64,000 nt of DNA, from assembly GCF_043290135.1 (NCBI RefSeq), contig NC_134702.1, positions 81,269,317 to 81,333,316 on the forward strand. Direction: 5' to 3'. The stretch's first letter is position 1. The number at the start of each line of letters is the position of its first letter. Of this stretch, positions 1 to 10,414 are shown piece after piece. The notes beneath the pieces were generated by a model that did no database searches, was not told the origin of the DNA, and worked only from the letters and a program-made list of their open reading frames with translations. The translations under genes and the position numbers were made by a program. This DNA comes from Rhipicephalus microplus (lineage: Eukaryota; Arthropoda; Arachnida; Ixodida; Ixodidae).

Positions 1-61
1 ACCGCTACGTCTGACAGCGGCTAGGAAACGTGGGACCACCTCAAGTGGCACAGACAGCTAG

Positions 62-1299
62 GCAACGGAGCTCTATTCCGACGGTTTCGAGTCATCGGAT
101 GACGACTACACAGTCGTCATGAGCCGCAATGCAAAAAGAAGACTGCTACGAACATCGTCGACGACGAGTATATCCACCGTGCAGGCTACCGCGCAGCGTT
201 GGCCACACACTATACTCTTCATGGCTGTGGACCCTTCAGCCAACCTACGGCGGCTTAACAGGCAAGTCCTCTCTGCATACCTCGAAGGACTCGCTCCAAA
301 TGAAATTAAAGACGTCAGGATCAACTCACGGAAGAATATTCTGGCAGTTGATGTTCTACACCGTAGTGCGCTGCAAAGCCTACAGAACATCTCGGAAATC
401 GACAGAGTCACAGTTAAATCAGTGATCCCCACTGACTGTAAGGGCAGTGTTGGCGTAATTTATGACGTGGACATTTCCATTCCCGCTGACGATTTCTCAA
501 TCTTGATAAAGCCAACTACAGACGACATCCTCATCAAGCACATCAAAAGGCTTGGTCAGTCACGATGCCTGAAGATTGTTTTTGAGGGAGGCAGTCTTCC
601 CCCATACGTCAAAGTTGGCCACGTTCGCCATCAGGTCCGTCCATACATACCGAAGCCCCTACAATGCTTCAGATGTTTCAAGACGGGACATGTCAAAGGA
701 GTATGTACCAGCAATGTCGTGTGCCCGCGGTGTGCCGAACCTCATTCAGAAGACGCCTGCCACGCAACTGCGTTCAAATGCTCCAATTGCCACGGCGCTC
801 ATAAAGCGTCGTCTAAAAATTGCTCACGAGTGAGAAATGAACGCGCGGTGCTGAAACGCATGGTGCGCCACAATTCAACGCACAGGGAAGCCACTGCTAC
901 TGTCAGGCGACATCGGCGTCGCCACAGAAGATCATCACGCAACGTGGCATCTGCCGATAGAGACCCGTCATCTCAAGCAAGAAGAACTGGCCCCCATCGT
1001 CAAGCTCTGCGAAGACAGATACACCGAAAACAGAATCAGGGTCAAGATTCCCACTTCGTGAAGAGTGGCCATCACTTCCACGAACACAGCCTGTTTCAGA
1101 GGTGCATCAATCCCCGCCAACCTCGATGCCATCACGAACCACTGATGAAAAGACAACTGAATATCACCAGGTCATCAACATGTTGCAGACCCTTATGAGC
1201 GCAATGCGCATGCTCCTAAGCAACATGAACACCCCATCAGCGCAGAGCGCACTCCAAGTGCTGGACACTTTGAGTCCGGTGCTTGCAGCTCTAAGGTAA
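62..1299 (+). pseudogene. LINE ORF1: CCHC zinc-knuckle nucleic-acid-binding protein, frameshifted
   Basis: ORF1 proteins of I/Jockey-type LINEs coat the element RNA and act as chaperones during target-primed reverse transcription. The frame is open from 62, just after an in-frame TAG at 59-61, and the first ATG is at 119. The region upstream of 119 is acidic and looks coding, so the real start may be earlier or outside the window. The middle holds three consecutive knuckles at about 664-825: CFRC..H..C, CPRC..H..C and CSNC..H..C. After a basic arginine-rich stretch the frame changes at about 980-1020. The C-terminal part then continues in a second frame to TAA at 1297-1299 and includes a Met/Leu-rich helix. 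The gap to ORF2 is one base. The domain call is firm; the exact frameshift position is not. Confidence 0.85.
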
Positions 1300-1300
1300 A

Positions 1301-4300
1301 ATGATGGCCCGCAACATGTTATCCTTTCGCGAGGAGGTCAAGAACGCATCTGTCCTTCAGTGGAATGCCAGAGGAGTTAGGGTGCGTATGTCCGAGTTCC
1401 GGCAATATGTATTCACGAACCAGTTCTCCATAATTGTGATTTGTGAGCCGAACCTCTCAGCCCAGATGAGACTGTCTGGATATGAGTGCTTTATGTCTTC
1501 TACCCACGGAGAGCGCAGCAAGGTCATTGTGTTCATACGGCGCGACTTAACTTATGTTCATCACCCTGTACCCCCTGACGAAGAAAACCAGTACGTTTGC
1601 CTAACAGTAAAAAACAAGAAGACCACATTCACCATCATCGGAGCCTATTTACATCCATCAAGTCGTCTAGACCGAGAGCGCTTGCGCGGAATTTTGAATT
1701 CAACTCTGCAGCGATGGGTGATAACTGGTGACTTCAATGCCCACCACTACTTATGGGGAAGCTCCAGGGTCAACACTGGAGGTAGACAGTTAGTGTCTTT
1801 CGCTTCTGAATGTGAACTTATCCTCGTGAATGACGGCAGCCCTACTTATCTGCGCGGATTGGCCTATAGCAGTTGCCTGGACCTCACTTTCGTCTCACAC
1901 TCGTTCACACGCAGAGTGCACTGGTTTTCGGATTTGGAAACAAGGGTTAGTGACCACATCCCAACATACCTGAAGATTGACGGCTTTCTAAGTCTCAAGT
2001 CCTCCAGAGCCGTCCAGTGCACCGATTGGCAAAAATACAAGTTAATCATGGAAGACTATGTTGGCGCCTCACCTTTCAACCTAAAGGACGCAATAAAGAG
2101 TGCCCTACAGTCAACGACGCGTTCGCTTCCGGTGAGCTCATCTCGCACTGATATGGACATTGATCTCGAGAAACTCCGAGCGATTCGTGCAAAACGACGT
2201 TATAGACGCACGAGGTCACTTGATGATCTGAGAGTGGCCAGACGCACACAAAAGAAAATACAGCGTCACATGGACAAGTTGGACAAGCAACGATGGGTAT
2301 CTTTTTGCGAGTCTTTGGATCCCAGAAAGCCTCTGTCACTAATCTGGAGAACACTCCGGGGTCTTCGTAACCCAATTACTCAGCGCTACCCATTAAAATC
2401 TCTGGCACTTAACTTACGCTGCGAAGAGATTGATGTCGCAGATTCCTTCTGTCGAAGGATTGCCTGCGGCTCAAATTCAACTGGGACAAAGACGCCCGAC
2501 TTTTCTGTATCCTCACGTGATCCCCGAATGGAGATTCCGTTTTCAATGGACGAACTAAAGGCTGCACTTGCTTTGTGTAGACGTTCTTCAGCGCCAGGAC
2601 CCGACGGCATCACTTACCGCGCTATGTGTCACCTAGGAGATCAAGCTCGGCAGGCACTCTTGCAGCTGTACAACGACTCCTGGCAAACTGGCATGGTTCC
2701 ACAGGAATGGAAGTCAAGTCGCCTGATTCCACTTCTCAAAGCCGGCAAGTCACCCTTGGACATTTCCTCTTACCGCCCGATTGCCCTCGCGAGCTGTGTG
2801 GGAAAAGTTATGGAAAGAATGATTTTAAAGCGTCTGGAGTGGTACTTAGAGTTCTACGAAATATATCCAGATGCCATGTCCGGGTTCAGACGAGGCCGCT
2901 CGTCAATTGACAATGTAGTTGACTTGGTGACATATGTAGAACACCAGAAGGCCTGCAAACGGTTATCTGCTGCTCTGTTTCTTGACGTTAAAGGGGCCTA
3001 CGACAATGTCACCCACGAAGCCATTCTCAGCGCACTAGAAGGAGTGGGACTCGGTGGCAGGATATATACGTGGGTTCAGAGCTACCTACAGAATAGAGCA
3101 TTACACGTGCAGACAGAGAATGGCCCGACACCCCAGTATTACTGCAGCCGAGGAGTCCCGCGAGGCGGAGTGCTAAGCCCGACGCTGTTCAACCTAACAC
3201 TGATTGAACTAGTTGGCAAGCAACCAAGCAGTGTACGACTTTCCATTTATGCTGATGACATCTGTGTGTGAACATCAGGTGTGACTCGACTTCAACTTCG
3301 CGCTCGACTTCAGAAGGCAGCATCAGTGACATCGTACCACTTACGCAAACAAGGGCTTGAAATCGCAAGTGAGAAGTGTGCAGTCGTGGCCTTCACCAGA
3401 AAACCAATGTCCGCTTACGGCATATCAATTAACGGGCAGTTGGTGTCATGCAGCCGAAGTCACAGGTTCTTGGGAGTCGTAATCGACCGAAACCTGCCTT
3501 GGACACCCCACGTAAACTACGTGAAAAAGCGGCTGACTGCCATTTGTCACTTATTCAAGTTTCTTGCTGGGAAAAGTTGGGGAATGTCTGTCGAGTCTAT
3601 GTTACAGCTGTACAAGGTATTATTTACTGGATTTACGCGGTATAGCCTACCTGTTATATCTAACACGTGCAAAACGAACCTGCGCACAATCCAAAATATT
3701 CAAGCCTAAGCGCTTAGGATATGCCTTGGTTTACCCCGCTGCGCATTGACAGCTGAAACAATTGCCATTGCACAGGACTACTCGATCAAGACGCACATCA
3801 CCATTGAAACGATGCGTACGTACCTCAGGCAACATGCTAGGAATCCTTCCCACCACTTGGCAACCCTCGCTACTGAGAGGCCCCGCACGAAATTTAGTGC
3901 AATTGTCTGTGCTCATCGTGCGTCGTTTACGTCAGGTTTTACGCCTGCTGAGAAACTGGTGTATCCTCCGTGGTGCCTGGCACTTCCACAAGTACGTATT
4001 TCAATTCCAGGAATACAGAAAAAATCAAATTTGCCTTCATCAGCCCTAAAACAATTGAGCTTGAGCCATCTGCACGAAACGTACAACAACCACGTGCACA
4101 TATACACCGATGGTTCAACCACAGCGTCTGGTTCTGGTGGTGCCGTGGTGATTCCAGCTAGGGGAATCACTCTGCGAATCAAACTGTCACATGCCACTAC
4201 GTCCACAGCGGCAGAACTTGCGGCTTTGCGTGGCGCCTTAGAGTACATCAAATCCCAAAGACCGAGTAAATGGGCTGTGTTTTCCGACTCAAAACCAGCC

Positions 4301-4948
4301 CTACAGAGCATGCAGTCAGTCCTTCGACGAGGTTGCCATGAACAATTAACTTACGAAGTTGTCAAGCTCGTTCACCACGTCACAGAAACAGGCCACGAGG
4401 TCAAGTTTCAGTGGCTTCCTGGCCATTGTGGGATCAGTGGCAATGATTCCGCAGACAACGCAGCTCGCACATCGCACCAAGAAGAACACATCCTTCTGAT
4501 TCCTTTGTCAAGGACTGACGCTGCAAAGCAACTTCGTCACGTGGCACGTAGTCTGAGTCTGCAGGAGTGGAACACCCCAAGCATAAGACGTACGAGACTA
4601 TACCAAATAAACCTTCGACTTGAACTTCGACCTCCATCCGGACTTCGTCGACATGAAGCTTCACTTCTTTGTCGCCTTTGGTTGGGGGTTGCCTTCACAA
4701 AAGCATATAGAACCCTCATCGGATTGACCGACAATGCGGAATGCGAAATCTGCTGCACCAAAGAAGACATCGACCATCTGATATGCCATTGCCCTCGATT
4801 TGCCTCTGAAAGACAGAAGCTTTCGGACGCATTGCGACAATTGGACAATCGGCCACTCTCTGTGCAGATGCTACCGTCATCGCCTTTCGTCGGCTCGAAA
4901 AGCAGTCAAAGCTGTCTTGTGCTTTTTGAGGACTACAGGCCTAAGTGA
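1301..4948 (+). pseudogene. LINE ORF2: endonuclease-reverse transcriptase-RNase H polyprotein with two nonsense codons
   Basis: One frame of 1,216 codons spans the whole region, interrupted by TGA at 3269-3271 and TAA at 3707-3709. The N-terminal AP-like endonuclease shows LQWNARG, GDFNAHHYLWG and SDHIPT. The RT shows APGPDG, SSYRPIAL, SGFRRGRS, the motif A aspartate in FLDVKGAYD, RGVPRGGVLSP and the active-site YADD. RNase H follows, with YTDGS, a Glu in TAAELAA, FSDSK and LPGHCGISGNDSADNAA, so all four catalytic positions are present. It ends in a knuckle CEIC..H..C at about 4741-4793. The first stop falls three codons after YADD, where related LINEs have Trp (TGG to TGA). The second replaces a probable Gln (CAA to TAA). 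Apart from these stops the copy is well preserved, which suggests fairly recent inactivation. Confidence 0.93.
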
Positions 4949-5160
4949 CCACCTTTAACTTTTGTGTAGTGCCACCGCTGCATACGCGCCAGCCGATTGA
5001 CTGACAATCCTCCTTTTTTTCTTTTTTCTCTCTCTCCCTTTTTCTCTTCTCTTTCCTGTCTCTCTCTCATCTTTATGCCCCCTTCCTATTCCCCCAGCGT
5101 AGGGTAGCAAACCGGGCATGTGCCTGGTTAACCTCCCTGCCTTCCCTCTTGTTGTTTACC
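4949..5160 (+). other. LINE 3' untranslated region
   Basis: A C/T-rich block (5011-5075) is followed by a short conserved module around 5098-5135 (GTAGGGTAGCAAACCGGGC then TGGTTAACCTCCCTGCC). The module recurs, diverged, at 43915-43955 and in reverse complement at 31815-32110 around a SINE. In LINEs the conserved 3' end is what the RT recognises, which would explain its conservation across copies. The end at about 5160 is approximate, and I saw no clear target duplication. Confidence 0.7.
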
Positions 5161-5896
5161 CTCCCCGCTCATTGTAGTATACAGACGTGTCGCGCTGTTC
5201 TCGCCTTTTCTCCAGACTAGGGTTTAGGATTGGGCTGCGCATAACAAACACCGGTTGCCTTCCGAGCAGTAACTCTCTCTGTCGCGTGTTGAGGCGAACG
5301 GTGTCTATAGGCTGAACGCACGACCCGAGGATACGCAAGGCGCTCGCAAGTAAGAAGTCACTTGACGGATTGAAACCACCCAGCGCTGAAATTGCACATT
5401 TATTATAATTTTTTATTATTCATGTCCTTAAGCCTAATTAGGACAATGCTTAGCATGCGAGCCGTTCATACTGCTACGTCGTGCTGCTCACTACACCGTG
5501 TTCGCTTGACAAGAAGAAACAAAAGAAAATTCGCTGTTTGCGCTGGACAGCTCGGGAAGTGGAAAGTACACGAGTGTGAACGTGATAAATGATGGAGACA
5601 ATAGCTCATCCTGTCACTTCAAGGTGCAAAAAGAGAAAAATAGGCCTTTTCAACGTGCCACTTTCTCTCGTCTTTTCACTTTTGTTTCTCTTTCACACAG
5701 CTCAATTTAGAAATATGCTTGCTTCTTTGCCAAACGTTCTAGAAACCAGCACGTTGCCGGCCTCTCCCGAAACGTTATGTTGCTGCTTTAACCATATAAT
5801 TACTTTGCTATTTGAGGTAGAATAGCTACCAACAACAGTAATCAATGTCCGTGCCGCACGTGGATGTACATCTAAACCCTAACGCAATCTCATGTT
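5161..5896. other. Anonymous intergenic sequence
   Basis: No coding pattern or structured repeat is visible. The sequence is AT-rich around 5390-5430, and only short chance reading frames occur. Confidence 0.5.
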
Positions 5897-5910
5897 TAAA
5901 CCACAAGGTA

Positions 5911-6289
5911 GTCCTCTGTGAGTGTACGAAATACGCATCAGAGAGACAGTCTCTGAAGATGGGCTTAAAATGCAACAGAACACAAATTTGGAGTTAAAAA
6001 AATATTCTAGGCCCATAGCAGAACACCTCCTATTCGTTAGACTCTACAAAAGCACTACTGACGTTCTTACGGGCCACAGGCTTGAACGAAACGTTGTAAA
6101 TAGTGCAGTGCGCATGAGTGACTTTATGTGTTATGTGACTGTTGTGCGTGTATGTAACTGTATGTGTTGTGTGTTTATCATTGTATATATGTATCTCTGT
6201 CATCACCCGGCAACTGGAGTAGCCTGTCAGGTGAAAAAACAGGCAACCCTCTCCAGCTTCCCATTAAAATAATTCTCTCTCTCGCTCTC
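5911..6289 (+). mobile_element. 5'-truncated LINE 3' fragment with target-site duplication
   Basis: The 14-mer TAAACCACAAGGTA occurs at 5897-5910 and again at 6290-6303, immediately bracketing this segment. The segment ends in (CT)n after a conserved-looking tail (CCCGGCAACTGGAGTAGCC at about 6207-6225) and ATTAAAATAATT. A short direct repeat, loss of the 5' part and a simple-sequence 3' end are the signature of target-primed reverse transcription. The tail differs from that of the LINE at 1-5160, so it belongs to another family. No domain survives in the fragment. Confidence 0.75.
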
Positions 6290-6303
6290 TAAACCACAAG
6301 GTA

Positions 6304-7105
6304 TTGGACTGGCGGAGGACGTTTTTTTTTTCTGTCTTCAACAGTCCTCTTCATATTACTTACTTTTGCGGCACTTGCTGGTCATGTTAATTTTCTCTGC
6401 GCTCCGAGTTGTCAATTAGCTTGCACCCAAGTTATGTTGTTCTAGCCTCATGGTTGGCATAGACAATAGGTACATCCTAATAAACTTTACTACCCTCACC
6501 GCAGGACAAAGGCCCCTTCGATGTTTCGCCAATAAACATGATTGTGTGCTTGCTGTGGCCACTATATAGATACCCGTTTTTTTTTACTGCACATTATATA
6601 CGTCTTCTATTATTGTTATCAAACGAAGGGGCAGGAGCCCCGTCAAGCTGCTGCTGCGCAACTTTTTGCTCGTTGCCGTTAGCAATTTCTTGGCTTTTCG
6701 CTGTAAGAACAAACAGCAAAATGCGAAATAACCTTGAAACTTTCTGATCTCATATGATCACTTAACTTATAGCCTCCCCCTCACACGCTAAAGCCTACTC
6801 TTACAATCTGGGCTGTTACATTCATAGTCCTGAGTTTATCTTGCCTTCTCTCTACACGCGGTGGTCTTGCCCAATAAATTCTTGGTTACAACTGAGATGT
6901 CTTTAACAGCCGCTTGTTCCCTTATCCGCTCTGCTCTCTTCTTTTCCCTTAAACAGCAGCTGATTCCGGTTTCCGGATTCTGGTTTCCAGATTCGGCTAT
7001 ACTTCAAGGTTAACAAGGACCGACATCTTTCTCGATGATGTCGTAATTATTTGCGCCATTGTCGCAGCAGAAGTTTTAGAATCCGCGCACTCAAAGTTGG
7101 TCTAG
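6304..7105. other. Anonymous intergenic sequence
   Basis: AT-rich sequence with poly-T runs and no recognisable gene or repeat. 6970-6995 is a short local repeat (TTCCGGTTTCCGGATTCTGG type). Confidence 0.4.
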
Positions 7106-7750
7106 CTCTTACCTGGCGAGCACGCCGAAAGTGCGGGCGTGAAACGCACTAACGGTAACTACGTCATCTTCACTTCTCTAGACGGAGCCGTGCTGCACTC
7201 CTACAGCATATTCCTACCACTCAACGATTCCAACTGCGAGATCAATGTAAGTATAGAGACGCTGAAAGTTCCACGTCAAGATTACGATATCTCCCATAAC
7301 GACAAACAGGCCAGTGCAGTGTCAGAAAGTGTCACCCGTATCTCCAACCGGGACCTACGGGACGATTTTCGGTTGCGTGACATTGCCGGAGCTGATCGCA
7401 GGGGCCTCTCTACAAGAGTGCTGCTGTGGCAGATGAAGCACTATGCCGAAGATGATGTCACAGCTTTTACTCAGCGTCTCCAGAAACGCTGCAGCCGCAG
7501 CCGTTGTTTTTCAACCAAAAAGTATCATTGTTGTTCACTTTCGAGAATTCTCACATCGATTTTCGAATTCAGCGGGAATACAAATGTGGTCTCGCACTTC
7601 AAAGCAATTTTGGTTAAAAAATTATTACAGCTTTCTTTTAAGGCTATATTTCTTCCCGTGATTCGCTACGTTCTCCTGAATTTAAGTGATGATACAGTAA
7701 CCACCGTTCAAAGGTGTGACACCGTTGCCGGAATAAACAATCACCGCGAT
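7106..7750 (+). other. Open frame of unknown nature, possible exon
   Basis: A frame with no stop runs from 7106 (after TAG at 7103-7105) to the SINE at 7751. The product has no motif I recognise. Its first part, to about 7245, is GC-richer than its surroundings and is followed by a perfect 5' splice-donor-like GTAAGTAT at 7246-7253. After that the frame looks random. If anything here is coding it is a short exon at about 7106-7245. The polypyrimidine tract upstream is weak, so chance is a good alternative. Confidence 0.2.
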
Positions 7751-7988
7751 TGATTGATATGTGAGGTTTAACGTCCCAAAATCACCATATGATCATGAGA
7801 GACACCGTAGTGGAGGGCTCCGGAAGTTTCGACCACCTGGGGTTCTTTAACGTGCACCCAAATCTGAGCACACGGGCCTACAACATTTCCGCCTCCATCA
7901 GAAATGCAGCCGCTGAAGCCGGAATTTGATCCCGCGACCTGCGGGTCTGTAGCCCAGTACCTTAGCCACTAGACCACCGCGGTGGGGC
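7751..7988 (-). mobile_element. Ruka-type tRNA-derived SINE, copy 1
   Basis: In reverse complement it reads GCCCCACCGCGGTGGTCTAG at the head, then the shared body (TTGGGTGCACGTTAAAGAAC; GGAGCCCTCCACTAC) and the tail ACGTTAAACCTCACATATCA. The A box is intact; the B box is damaged (GGGATCAAATTCC). An imperfect flanking duplication (CAATCACCGCGAT against CAATCTTCGCGAA) supports an older insertion. Confidence 0.9.
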
Positions 7989-8455
7989 AATCTTCGCGAA
8001 TAAAATCTTTCATCGATCGGGAAGCTTTTTTTTGTGTGTGTGTGGATTCCGTGTGAATCGCTTTGTAGAGCCGTGATTACTGCGTGGATAAAATTCTGTA
8101 ATCACAAATCCTCGGGCCACGGTGCTGACTTTTTATAAAAAGCATCTCCCACATTTAGCTCGTCTTAGTAATGCAAAACAAGGAAAATTAATTATGTGGA
8201 ATCAATATGAAAAGCGACAATCAATGACAGCGACGGTACGCACAAAGAAGATGGGGATGGACGTATGAAAGTGACATAAAGCGCGTTGCTAGAATAAAAG
8301 CACATGAAAGTACAAAATGTTATAACACAGCTATGCTTAATCTTCACAATATTCCATTTAGTCCAGCTGCTGGTAAAAAAATGTTCAACTTCTGGCGTCA
8401 AACGCTTTCGTAACGTTTTTTTTTTATGTTGTGAACATGCTAACAAAAATTTCTT
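7989..8455. other. Anonymous spacer
   Basis: No gene seen. A short inverted repeat, GTGATTAC at about 8071 and GTAATCAC at about 8097, is the only structure noted. Confidence 0.4.
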
Positions 8456-8470
8456 TGTATGTTCATTCCT

Positions 8471-8709
8471 GCCCCGCCGCAGTGGTCTAGTGGCTAAGGT
8501 ACTCGGCTGCTGACCCGCAGGTCGCGGGTTCAAATCCCGGCTGCGGCGGCTGCATTTTCGATGGAGGCAAAAATGTTGTAGGCCCGTGTGCTCAGATTTG
8601 GGTGCACGTTAAAGAACCCCAGGTGGTCGAAATTTCCGGAGCCCTTCACTACGGCGCCTCTCATAATCATATGGTGGTTTTGGGACGTTAAACCCCACAA
8701 ATCAATCAA
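8471..8709 (+). mobile_element. Ruka-type SINE, copy 2, with perfect target-site duplication
   Basis: Full-length copy in sense orientation. The head GCCCCGCCGCAGTGGTCTAG includes the pol III A box TGGTCTAGTGG, and the B box is GGTTCAAATCC, both at consensus. A CGG-rich linker, the body and a (ATCA)n 3' end follow. The 15-mer TGTATGTTCATTCCT flanks it at 8456-8470 and 8710-8724 without a mismatch, so this is one of the youngest insertions here. The consensus promoter boxes mean it could still be transcribed. Confidence 0.95.
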
Positions 8710-8724
8710 TGTATGTTCATTCCT

Positions 8725-9900
8725 ACAGATGTTATGGATCAAAATGGTGAGTCGTTGAGAACAGTGCGGAGATTATGTTTTCATAAACAGTGTGAAGAAA
8801 ACCGCGAAATAATCGCACATTGGGCACTGGACAAGATAAACTTTGGTGATTATGAAATCACAAGTACACTACACCAACTTACATTACCCGCGGTAAGTCT
8901 TTAACAGAATAACAATGGATGCAAAATTAATTTCTACTCGAGATTTCCTGGACGTTGTGTTATCATCTAGTGACAAAGTAGCGAGCAAGTGTCTTATTTG
9001 TTTTTTTTGAAGTGTGGTTTTGTTGTGTGGTTTCAATTTAGTGCTGAAATTGTTTTGCGACTGTCAAGAATTTCTGTCTGAACTAGTTACTTTTAACAGC
9101 GTACAAAATAAGAGCACAATAAACTTTTAAGAATTGAACAGCTGCGAACCGACGATGGTTGTGAAGAGCCATGATGATGAAATTCCTCCCCCCCCCCAAC
9201 GCTATATCAACGCATTTGAACATATTTTCTGAAATTCATTATGCGTTTTATTGTACCAGTTTTTCGTCATTCCGACATCTTGCCTTCTCTTGCTTAAAGT
9301 ATTGCATGCCCGAAACCTTTCTTAGTTCTTGCTTTGCTATTGCTTCTGAGCGTTTCCTTCAAGCAATCATAAGTAACGTGCCTTTTTTTTGCTTTGTATT
9401 TAAACTAAGTTCTTTGGCTATATAGTTATCGTTAGAGAGAAATCACTTCAGAGATTTTAAACTTGGGGATGTTCCAATTTTCAGTAATTCATGTCCTTTT
9501 AGCTAAAATAGAGAAAAAAGTGGTGACCACTACATGTTAAGAAGCACAGTTTCGGTGCTTAGAAAGGAAAATATTCATATGGAAGTTTACTATTCGGGTT
9601 GTATATAAAAAACGAACATGTGATGGTTCATTTTTTACAAGTTGTGGCTATGATATATGTATCGAAGCCCGCTGGTCGTGTTGCTTTGTATGCCACCTTC
9701 CTGTTACTCGCATACTTGGCAGGAAGATGACGCGTCCAGGCAAAGTCACTAGGCCCCTTTTGCATTCGCCTAAAATGACTGAATGGCTACAGCCATCAAC
9801 ATTTTTCTGCTTCGCCTGCACCTCTCTCATCCGATCCGAAAGCTTTCGGCACGTAACGTCGTTTGGCAGTGCCTCCATTGTCGCAGGCATTGAAAAGTTT
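8725..9900. other. Anonymous intergenic sequence
   Basis: AT-rich, with poly-C at 9187-9197 and poly-T tracts. No gene supported. Confidence 0.4.
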
Positions 9901-10090
9901 ACCACACCCCACCCGGTGTTGCATGGCCCCCGTGATTGGCCCACCTTTGACCAAGCGACGATGACAGGAAATGACGCACGACGTTCCCAGGTGACGTCAT
10001 ATTGACATTAGGATGACGTCGTAAATGACGCCGTGAATGTTTGTTATGTGCGACATCGTAGAGACGTCATTGTGTGATGATTGTCACTAT
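9900..10090. repeat. Probable dispersed repeat with clustered ACGTCA palindromes
   Basis: TGACGTCA at about 9992 and several near copies (GATGACGTC, AATGACGCC, GAGACGTCATT) lie within about 90 bases, some as inverted pairs. The CRE-like octamer could bind bZIP factors, but the clustering inside a repeat-rich region suggests the terminus of a mobile repeat rather than a promoter. No gene start lies nearby. Confidence 0.35.
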
Positions 10091-10153
10091 TTTTTTGCGT
10101 CACTATGTTTTGCGCCTCCCACATCCACAAGCTCTTGTTGCTTTTCATAATAT

Positions 10154-10318
10154 TGTCGCGGTGCAGCGCGAACCAAGGGCAGATGATCGTTGACAGAGCG
10201 ACTCTCAGCAGCCGAACAGCAAGATCGCCTTCTTTATCTTCAATCAGCCAGAGCTCCACTACCTGGTGTCCGCCAAATCCCCTTATTGTCGTTTTGGTCC
10301 ACCAGTACGCACGCGTCA
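10154..10318 (-). repeat. 3' LTR of the Ty3/gypsy element
   Basis: On - it begins TGACGCGTG and ends CGCGACA (TG...CA). It matches 15468-15632 except at three positions. A G-rich polypurine tract lies immediately upstream on the element strand. Confidence 0.93.
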
Positions 10319-10340
10319 TTTGCCCCCCCCCCCCTCTTAA
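10319..10340 (-). other. Polypurine tract of the Ty3/gypsy element
   Basis: On the element strand an A/G run with 12-13 consecutive G residues sits directly before the 3' LTR. This is the expected primer site for plus-strand DNA synthesis. The homopolymer length may be misread. Confidence 0.75.
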
Positions 10341-10414
10341 TGAGCATCGCCCCGATGCTAAACCAGTAGTGCAGTTTTTTTTGTCTGTTCTTTAAGAAGT
10401 GTCTTGCGCAGTCA

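Larger units (their letters stand above)
1..5160 (+). mobile_element. Near full-length I-group LINE (RNase H-bearing non-LTR retrotransposon), inactive
   Basis: The copy runs from the window edge through two open reading frames and a pyrimidine-rich 3' untranslated region. The order is ORF1 (CCHC protein), then ORF2 (endonuclease, reverse transcriptase, RNase H, terminal zinc knuckle), then the tail. The RNase H domain after the RT is characteristic of I-group LINEs. The true 5' end may lie outside the window. ORF1 has a frameshift and ORF2 has two nonsense codons, so this copy cannot make its own machinery. Related tail sequences at 43770-43979, 60301-60430 and 31785-31836 (minus strand) suggest an abundant family. 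Confidence 0.88.

Noticed and set aside
3269..3271. Recoding (readthrough or selenocysteine) of the TGA just after YADD
   Set aside because: Related LINEs have Trp here, a second stop lies downstream and ORF1 is frameshifted, so simple inactivation is enough.
3913..4311. 132-codon frame on - across the LINE RNase H
   Set aside because: It is a shadow of the well-supported + strand coding sequence.
8471..8560. tRNA gene with consensus A and B boxes
   Set aside because: It is the head of a SINE: the same head, body and tail recur at many loci with target duplications, and no proper cloverleaf with an acceptor stem closes.
9648..9944. 98-codon frame on - with balanced composition
   Set aside because: It overlaps a probable dispersed repeat (9900-10090) and an open frame on the other strand. 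No domain is visible.
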